From contig JAGHQL010000128.1 in assembly GCA_020080175.1 (NCBI GenBank), positions 1-64,000 on the forward strand: 64,000 nt of DNA. Reading direction: 5' to 3'. A program made the translations under genes and the position numbers. The notes under the pieces are model-generated. The model ran no database searches. It had not been told where the DNA came from and was given only the letters and a program-made list of their open reading frames with translations. Below are positions 56,902 through 64,000 of the stretch, in pieces. The DNA comes from Glutinoglossum americanum. Lineage: Eukaryota; Ascomycota; Geoglossomycetes; Geoglossales; Geoglossaceae. Every line of letters starts with the position of its first letter. Within the stretch, counting starts at the first letter, position 1.

Positions 56902-59900
56902 GAAAGTGATAATGCTGATATTGTTTTCTGGGGTAACGATTATAATCTGAGGCTGATCTATTAGACCTCTTTTACGTGGACCACCAACTCGTCATGTCAC
57001 ACGCACGGGATGGAGGCGGGGAGGGCAGACGGGTGGGGTATTTACTCGACTAAGGGCTTTCATTCATTCCATTCTACACCATTAACAGGGATAAACGGCA
57101 CCATGGAAGGCATAGGCGGAGTGTCATTTTGCGGATACTATTCTTGCCCATCATAGGTGTCAATACATTCAGCAGTATGCTCGAACGTGTGCTGCTAGAG
57201 TGGGTTTTACCTTATTATACGAGTCCCAACTAAGAGCAGGATAGATGAATAAGACGATAGCAGGTAGGGGAGGGCGGAGGAAAAGCTAATTTACAAGAAT
57301 AACGGAGGTAGGTCTTCTCCACCCCATCGAGAAATAAACCCGGATATAAAGAGTAGAACACACGAAACAAGATGTAAGTCTTTGCCGCACCCGCAAGACC
57401 AAGTTACTGAGCTAGTAAATAAGAGTAAGCATGCCCTGCCGTATAAGGCGGGGCCAGGGAACAAGTAGGTAGGGTATAGCCCAGATACCCCGAAAAAGCC
57501 GTAAAAGCCCACTAGTGAAGCAGTTACTAAATACCGGTAAATAACGATAGATGGTATTACCTATTACCCCTCTATCTTACCTCGTATTCTGAGCTTAATT
57601 AATACGTTGTGACGAAAAAATTTTATGCCGCGCCAATAGGGGCCTGGTTACGCAAGGTCTTGGCGCTAATGCCGCGCTTGTGCGCACAACGGGAGGGGAG
57701 GGAGGGCTGTGGCTTGATTTTAAGAAGGCTATGGTAACTTGTTGCTGCTACGGTGCTGTGGGGTGGTCGAAGTACTGGCCTGTAGGGTTATACCCCCTGG
57801 AATAGTTATACACTAAGCAGGTACGGCTCGGTACGGCTCGGGGCTCCTGGATAGACGTGTGAATACCCATACCAGTGGAGGTGTGCCTCCCATTTGCGAC
57901 CTAATGTTTTAGCAAGGCAACCCTCCCAGAACGCGAGGATCTTAACCAATAGGGCATCATCTGACCGCAGGGGGTGATTGCCCGGCTAACGAGGCCCTGT
58001 GTAACCAACTCTCGATCCGGCGACCGGTTGCGTGTTGTGGCGCACCGATATTTATTTACCCAGGCCTATGGCCCGTCGCTCTGGCACCTGGGCCACCTCT
58101 GTGAGCGGTAAGTAGTTGGCCATCGACTTATGGGGCCTTTGCTTGCGGAGGTACAAGGTATAAATTCTGTTAGCTCTAATCCACGCGCGAGGGTTGGGGG
58201 CGTTACAACTCAGCCAAAACACATTGAAAAAGGTTCAGAAAAGTGAGGACAAGCCGGGGGCTGTCCGTGCAGTGTATCTGGGAATTTTCAGAAAATTCTG
58301 CCGAGCGGTTGCTGTTGCGTGGTGTTGAAGGCGCTCGGTGGGTCCCGACATTCTGACAGAACTCATAACCCTATACCTCCGCAGTGAGGGGGCCTTGTCG
58401 GAGTTTATAGTGTTCGAGGGGCTTACTCAGCACTATTTCTACTTTGGTTGCCGCGAGAGTACGTGCTGTTTTCGTTAGTAACTTGGTATACGTTTTTCCC
58501 GACGGGTTGATCGAACTAGCATCCAACTCTCCATCCCGCCCACCGTTCGACTCAGGGCAACATTACTCACTCGTAAGCCTAAAGGCAGCTTCACACGCAG
58601 TCAGTTCTCCGCGATTGATAGATGATATCCCAGCTAGCCATGCACCAGAACCCACTTCCTCGCGTCATCGACCACCCATACTCTGCATACACAGTTATCC
58701 ACCTCATTTCCAGCAACACCACCCTGGTAATGCAATAGCAACCATGCATCTCCCAACCATCTTTCATTACTAAGGGCTTCGGGGATAACTACGATTGCGA
58801 GCAGGCACGAGGGTATACATTGGGCTTATTCAACATGGCAGCAAGGAGAGATCTACAATGTAGTTACCTTTTCGTTGATAATATTCTATAGCCTCAAGGA
58901 GGGCTCTAAGTTGTAACAACGAACCACGGAAGGGGCTGCTAAACTATCTTTTTCGCGTTAGGGTTACGGGGTCTTGCGCTTCAGGCCGCTACGCTCTAGG
59001 TTCATAGTAAAGACAACCGTTCTATGATTAGCTCTACTCCATTCCCAGCTCGAAAGCACCTACCCTATAACACCACTCCGATACTCAAGCCTGTTCAAGA
59101 TGCAACTGCTCGAGTATATCACCTCGCCACGTCGCGCCGACTACTCGCTGACGGTACAACGTTAGCAATAGGGTATACCAGCGAATGGTTGTACGACGAC
59201 GCGCGGATAAGACGCGCAACAAGCGCCTGCGGGAGCATATAGCCCGCATAGTGAGCAGTGAGTCTTCATAGTGTGGTAACCAAGAATCCATCCTTCTGCC
59301 TAAGACGCGGTAGCTGACACAGGCAAATGTTATTCTAACGGCGACAAATTGAACAACCTCCTCAATATAGCCATGCCACACCTCAATACATCCAGTGCAC
59401 CGACTGCCTAAGTGATGAGCTACCACCGAAGCCTCCCATCCTAAACACTTTGGCCTGTGGTTGTTGGCCAAAACGCGGGTTATGCCGACCACGGGCAATT
59501 CGGGCAAACTTTGCTCATGAATTGAGCAGAAACTTTCTGGTGCTGTGTGCCATCGGCCAATGGTACATGATAACTAGTGTCTCATAGGCTTTCCCATCCT
59601 CGTGCTGGCTGTGGAGCTCGGTTTCGAAACTGGGGAACCGGCAACGAAGGGGTGTTGCCACACGAAACTCACAGTTATGCTGATTCACTCATGTCTAGTT
59701 GCCAACTGCGCCAGAATACCAGATCGAACGGATGTCGGTCTTTTAGAGCTGGTGCATGCAGAGTCATCCAGCTAACTAGATACTCTAACTTGTACTAGAA
59801 TTTAGTAAGTCTACCTTTCGGCGTCTATAACCTAGATGGCCAGAGCTTAACTACCCGAGTTCTCTTTAGTTCATCCGCTAGTAGCTGCCTTCATATCGCT

Positions 59901-60960
59901 ATCCGCGGCGGAAACCACTCGGCGAGAAGCTTTCACGGATGAAAACGCGCGGTGGACAACCCTTCCTAGCCATACCGACGAGACATCTTCGACCATCGAG
60001 CATTGCATAGCGCCGGGGCCAGGCCTGCTTGGCTGCCATATGCTAGCATGAGCATATGGGTACATAAGGAGGCTGATTGCCACCCCTATTTAGTATTGGT
60101 AGATGCTCTGCTTTGCGGTCGCACTGCGGGTGCCCCGGGACGTGTATATATAGGACTCAAATACGCTCTTCTGCAACCTTCCTTCTCAATAGCAATTAAC
60201 ATATTCGCTGGCTACACGCAGTGTCCCGTGCTTCTTGCTCCTCAATTGTTTGCCGCGCGGCCTCCAGCGCCTGTAGCTATCCGAATATTGCTAGGATTCT
60301 GGCTTGCCGGTCAGCGTTTGAACGGAGTGAACGAGCTTATCTTCACTTCGCCTGTTGCCACTGGAGCATCTCTTGCCAAACCGGTCGCCGTGGCCAAACA
60401 ATACACTTTGTTGACCAAGTGCCCCATCCAGCAGCCAGGTTCCCCCAATACACCTACTCGCATCAATTCAACCAAGCCTATTCTATGCCAACTCCCTCAG
60501 TGAATGCAGCCCCTCGCGTTACGCAGTGCCGAATAGCCAGGCCTACCGATGAATTGAATACGATGACCGATCCTATATGCAGGCATAAGGAGTTAACCTC
60601 TGCTATAAAATGCTACACTCCACCAGACAAGCTTTCTACAAGAAATGCCCACACTAACCCTAGGGGTATTCTATAGGCGTTTAGGGCTGCATTCCTACTT
60701 AGAATGCTATCGGCCAGTCTTTGTTTGCAGAACGCTTATATTCTTGCAGCATATCTGCGTGTTTACAGTATGCTTACCTCCCTTCAGCGTAGCTTGTTCT
60801 TAAATGATTACTATTTCACCAAGACGTGACGTGTATTTCAAATTCTCTGTTCTGTTAAGAACCTTCCAAGACCAAATATAACCTAAACACAAACAATTCC
60901 TCTACAACATAAACTCCAACCATCTCCTCAACGTTCACAAATGCCACCCACTGAAACAAC
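56902..60960. other. Gene-poor interval of about 4 kb, no recognised gene
   Basis: After the KMT6 3' flank nothing could be assigned. Open frames of 70-170 codons exist (58444-58773, 59085-59507 on minus, 60003-60503). They overlap others on the opposite strand, carry no known motifs and have irregular composition, suggesting decayed sequence. Small features are a 10-bp duplication GGTACGGCTC near 57820-57840, an inverted GCGCCAA...TTGGCGC pair near 57633-57668, and a tRNA-like stretch around 57890-57970 that I rejected. No long terminal repeats or transposase motifs were seen. Confidence 0.45.
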
Positions 60961-61276
60961 CTATCCCTCTAGCTCAACATGCTCCTCGTCGATGGCTCCC
61001 ATGGTGGTTGCCCTGGTTCCCTCACTGGAGTCTTCTAAGAAATGCACCACCCATTGAATTAGAAAATGGTCTCTGAATTATTGCATCTAGAATATAATTA
61101 CCGGAACTATCTATCCCGCTCCAAGAGCGATGGCGTCCCACCCACATACCCACAAAAGCCACGCCCAGTCCGATGACAATGGTAGAGGAGCGAGTCGTAA
61201 CTACGAAAACCGGAGATCTCAGTACGCTGGAACACTTCGACACAGGGGAAATCTCCTCACCTGCTAGGGCTGCCAT
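60961..61276 (-). CDS. Putative micro-membrane protein, 62 residues, three exons (copy 2 of a pair)
   Basis: Exons 61276-61261 (16 nt), 61200-61102 (99 nt) and 61034-60961 (74 nt) join through two phase-1 introns (60 and 67 bp; donors GTGAGG and GTAATT, acceptors CGTAG and CTTAG). The product starts MAALA-VTTRS, has one hydrophobic segment (STIVIGLGVAFVGMWVG), then a linker and a tail EDSSEGTRATTMGAID-EEHVELEG. It matches copy 1 in first-exon length and phase, in the Arg-Ser before the membrane segment, in the tail pattern E-x-x-S-E-x-x-x-x-T-x-x-G-A, and in an EEH near the end. Copy 2 sits in an otherwise gene-poor tract. A shorter second exon (donor at 61149) is also possible but aligns less well. 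The function is unknown; it could be a decaying duplicate. Confidence 0.5.
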
Positions 61277-64000
61277 TATGCTGATTCTTAAGCTTAAATG
61301 TAGCATTCTTGATGGTACTGTGGACTCGTAGAGATCGCTGAAGGGTTGTTAACGTTAGGTAAAAGATGTGTTGTCAGCTGTGTGTGTGCATATGTTAGTG
61401 TGCGGGCACTCCCCCCATATAGAACTGCCAAGCAAAACATTCTGGCATCATGTTTTCTTTTTTTTCTCTTTCCTGGATCGAGGGCTTCGAATGGTAGGAT
61501 GGGACTAACCGAAAAGTTTGCGCACCGCCAACGAACTCACAAAACAACGGCGGAACCTAGGGCTTAAACCTGGCAACTGGCTTTCTCGAGTGCTAGTGAG
61601 ATCCCTAGAGGGAGGCTAGGTTATCCTGTTGCTGGAACCTCCTTCGATATTGGTGGTTAAGGCGATTACCTTGTTACTTTTTTAAGCCCTATAAGGTCGG
61701 CATCGTATGGCGAGCAAGTGTTTTCCTCGACACAGTTCCAGTTCGCTACCACAACAACAGCAACCTCAATACCTACCCCTACATCCTCTACAAGTGGGAC
61801 CCTCGGAGAGGATTCAGTCAGAGTGTTCTAGCACTAAAGCCGTCACCAGTCTCGATGAGTGAGAGTTTTATCGACGACAACCGGGCCTTGGGTAGGGGGC
61901 TCTTTGGGGAGCTGCCGGTGACTTTCGGCTTAGGGATTGTGCTTTAGTGAAGTCGCTTACCTGCAGAACGGCAACGCAGCCAGGTGTCGGTCAGTCTTGA
62001 GGAGGAATCGGCTAGCAGGGAATGTGCAGAATGTGTAGGAGCGGGAGAGGCAGCTACGCGGTCATTGTTTGATCTCGTGGAAGTTTTTCGGAGCGCGCTT
62101 CTAGGTGACAGACGCGGGCTGTTTTGTCACGCGGACCACGTTGGGGGATAAGGCACAGGGAGCTAATGTCCTTCCCCTTCCCTTTGGACTATTTACTAAC
62201 TCCCCTGAAACGGTATCTAGCCCTCCTTCTATAAAGTTGGCATCCAAGACAAACATCCTCTGAGCTTCCGTCCACACCGCGCCCTCCATGGTGCTCCTCT
62301 AGTACGATCCGGGACTAGAGGATGAACGCAGACCATAAAAAGGCTTCTTCAGCAAGGCGCATACTTGCCTTAGCCTTCGCCCAGGCTACTGAGATAGCGA
62401 GCAATGGCTTAGATGGGGTAGTGAAGGCTTCGTGGGAGCACGATATGGCAGTGGTGAAATGGTGCTGAGCCATGACTACTGGTGTGACTCTGCATGCTCT
62501 AGCATCAGCGTATTGTGTTGACTGCTAAGCTAGATCAAAGCTGGAACAAGACAAAAGCGAAATGGGCTTCTTGCCAGGTGACAGAGCTGGGAACTGCGCG
62601 TAACTCCTATTCTTGTTTAGGCTAGCGTCTGTCAAGGTTTCAACTCTGCAAGATCTATGCTTGTCTCTCTTCTTCTCCTTCTTCTTGTTCCTAATCAATA
62701 CAGCTTATTCTCCCTACATCCTGTCTAGTTCGTCCGTAGCTAATAGGCTGTGTGCTTTATATGCTATGGCATGGTTAACTACCACATTTGGTTCTCCGTT
62801 AGGAGCCGCTCGGCTGTTGGCGGGCTTGCTACTGTCTAATGTAGTGGCTGAGGGCTTCCCTTATTCTACGGGAGTGGGATCCTACTTACCTAAAACCAGT
62901 GGCTCCAATAGGTCGGGTAGGGTGGGGTCGGTCGAGCCCCAACTATGTGTGGGTGGTGAATATTGAAGACCGCTGAGTTTTTTTTTAATCAGCCTTTTCT
63001 TAATAGAGGCTGCTGCAGTCTTGGAACAAGGTACTACCTTACATTCTCCTCGCAGGTCAGCTAAGACATGCCAGCAGCACCAAGCCCACAGTTGTGCCCC
63101 CATCGTCGCGCCACCCTAACCGCCCCACAACCTAAGTTACCTCCAGCACCTCTCCCAGCCATTATCTCTATCCTACCTGCCTACATCCTGCCTTCCCCCC
63201 ACCAACCTTAATCCAATACCCGGCCGCTTCTCACCTCAGCGAGTCGTCTTCAACCATCAACATGCACAAGAGTATCTTACCATTACGTAGTGCATGGCAA
63301 GCATGAGCTTCCCTTGTGGAAGACAGCAAATTACATCTCACTATCTATAAGGAGTAGGGTTAGGACCTCTGCAACCTCGCCCACAGCAGCATAACCCTAG
63401 GGTTGACTCAGGGGAGTTAATCGCAGCTAAGCACCCTAGAGCTCAGTGGCTTACCGAAACGAGACTCCCAATAACGCAGATGGAACTAGGAGGCGATGCA
63501 CAGCGACTCATTGGCTAATAGGGTCAACCAAACGAAAATCGTCAAATTCGACATAGAATTCCAAGATTCGACATAGAGTTCCGAGATTCGACTAAGAGTT
63601 CCGAGATTCGGCATAGGGTTCCGAGGGGCGAGAAGGGGAATGAGAAGCGCACCATCAAGTGAGTTCATCCGGGAATGTGCCCAGCTTGGAAATTTAACTA
63701 ATAAGACACAAATAGAGCAACTAGTTAAATTCTGCAAGAAAGTAACCCTACATATTTGAATGCTAATACCGAATGAATTAGGGTTATAGAAGGTACTATA
63801 TAATATTTTACTATTTTTCTATGAAGTTGCAGCATTTAACTATATCTAGACATAGTTACCAGGCTATTGATAGCACACCGGCCTTCGATACATCCAACCA
63901 CAGCCTACGTTCTGAAAAAATTGCGGCGATAGATGTGTTTACACTACTTCAAGTGGCGACAAGCCATTTGGTAGGCCGCTGGGCAGACCATCACAGGGAC
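61277..64000. other. Gene-poor right end of the window, no recognised gene
   Basis: A plus-strand frame from 61707 (MASKCFPRHSSSSLPQQQQP..., about 50 codons) and frames at 62101-62289 (-) and 62613-62966 (+) have no recognised domains. The 20-bp tandem repeat near 63546 is listed separately. Sporadic CCCTAA/TTAGGG hexamers occur singly and are not telomeric arrays. Confidence 0.45.
63546..63625. repeat. Tandem repeat, 20-bp unit, four copies
   Basis: Four consecutive units of ATTCG(A/G)C(A/T)(T/A)AG(A/G)(A/G)TTCC(A/G)AG start at 63546, 63566, 63586 and 63606. The middle units are nearly identical. It is noncoding; the adjacent sequence is unremarkable. Confidence 0.9.

Noticed and set aside
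57885-57975. tRNA-like sequence on the minus strand (ATTGGTTAAG D-loop-like and GGTCGCAAATGG resembling a B box)
   Set aside because: The acceptor ends do not pair, the anticodon stem is poor and the B box has several mismatches. At best it is a very degenerate relic.
60003-60503. A 166-codon plus-strand open frame as a gene
   Set aside because: No recognisable domain, overlapping frames on other strands, irregular composition and no supporting splice or leader context.
63350-63420. Telomere-like CCCTAA/TTAGGG words near the right end
   Set aside because: They occur singly and unarrayed; no telomeric tract is present.

Overview
The window reads as nuclear DNA of a filamentous ascomycete (Pezizomycotina). 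The evidence is dense genes with mostly 48-110 bp GT-AG introns (CTAAC/CTGAC-like branch sites), a PRC2-type H3K27 methyltransferase, an eisosome PIL1 gene, a decayed HET-type incompatibility gene, and a homoaconitase copy (alpha-aminoadipate lysine route). Exon joins below were worked out by hand from splice sites and reading phase; all assigned genes except the pseudogenes and relics close into uninterrupted frames. No tRNA, rRNA, CRISPR array or complete transposon was recognised.

Layout. 1-8 kb: a stub of a dihydroxy-acid dehydratase gene at the left edge, a TGL4/TGL5-type patatin lipase (-), a HET relic and a lineage-restricted 650-residue nuclear-looking protein (-). 8.4-14.1 kb: a full ABCC/MRP transporter of 10 exons (-), with zinc-cluster-like sites upstream. 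16.4-25 kb: the CAF-1 subunit CAC2 (+), a broken and truncated homoaconitase copy (+), and an alpha/beta hydrolase (+). 25-43.5 kb is a housekeeping block: PIL1 (-), kinetochore SPC105/KNL1 (-) divergent from ribosomal protein uS17/RPS11 (+), NatC subunit NAA38 (+), phosphatase PPZ1 (+), and repair nuclease RAD2/XPG (+). 48.7-56.9 kb: TRM734/WDR6 (-) divergent from KMT6/EZH2 (+). The intervals 45-48.7 kb and 57-64 kb are almost empty of recognisable genes and carry low-complexity and tandem-repeat sequence plus an extremely AT-rich island.

The observation I rate highest is a pair of tiny three-exon genes (60 and 62 residues) at 44.75 kb (+) and 61.3 kb (-). They share exon sizes, intron phases, a single membrane segment and an acidic C-terminal tail motif, and look like two members of an undescribed micro-membrane-protein family. 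Other points of interest are recurrent micro-exons (16-20 nt), two GC-AG introns in WD40 genes, ubiquitin-interaction-like motifs in RAD2, and the two metabolic gene fragments (ILV3 and LYS4 type).

Functionally the intact genes cover chromatin (CAC2, KMT6), chromosome segregation (SPC105), DNA repair (RAD2), translation and tRNA modification (RPS11, TRM734), N-terminal acetylation (NAA38), signalling (PPZ1), plasma-membrane organisation (PIL1), lipid turnover (patatin lipase) and export (ABCC). Nothing in the layout suggests a biosynthetic cluster.
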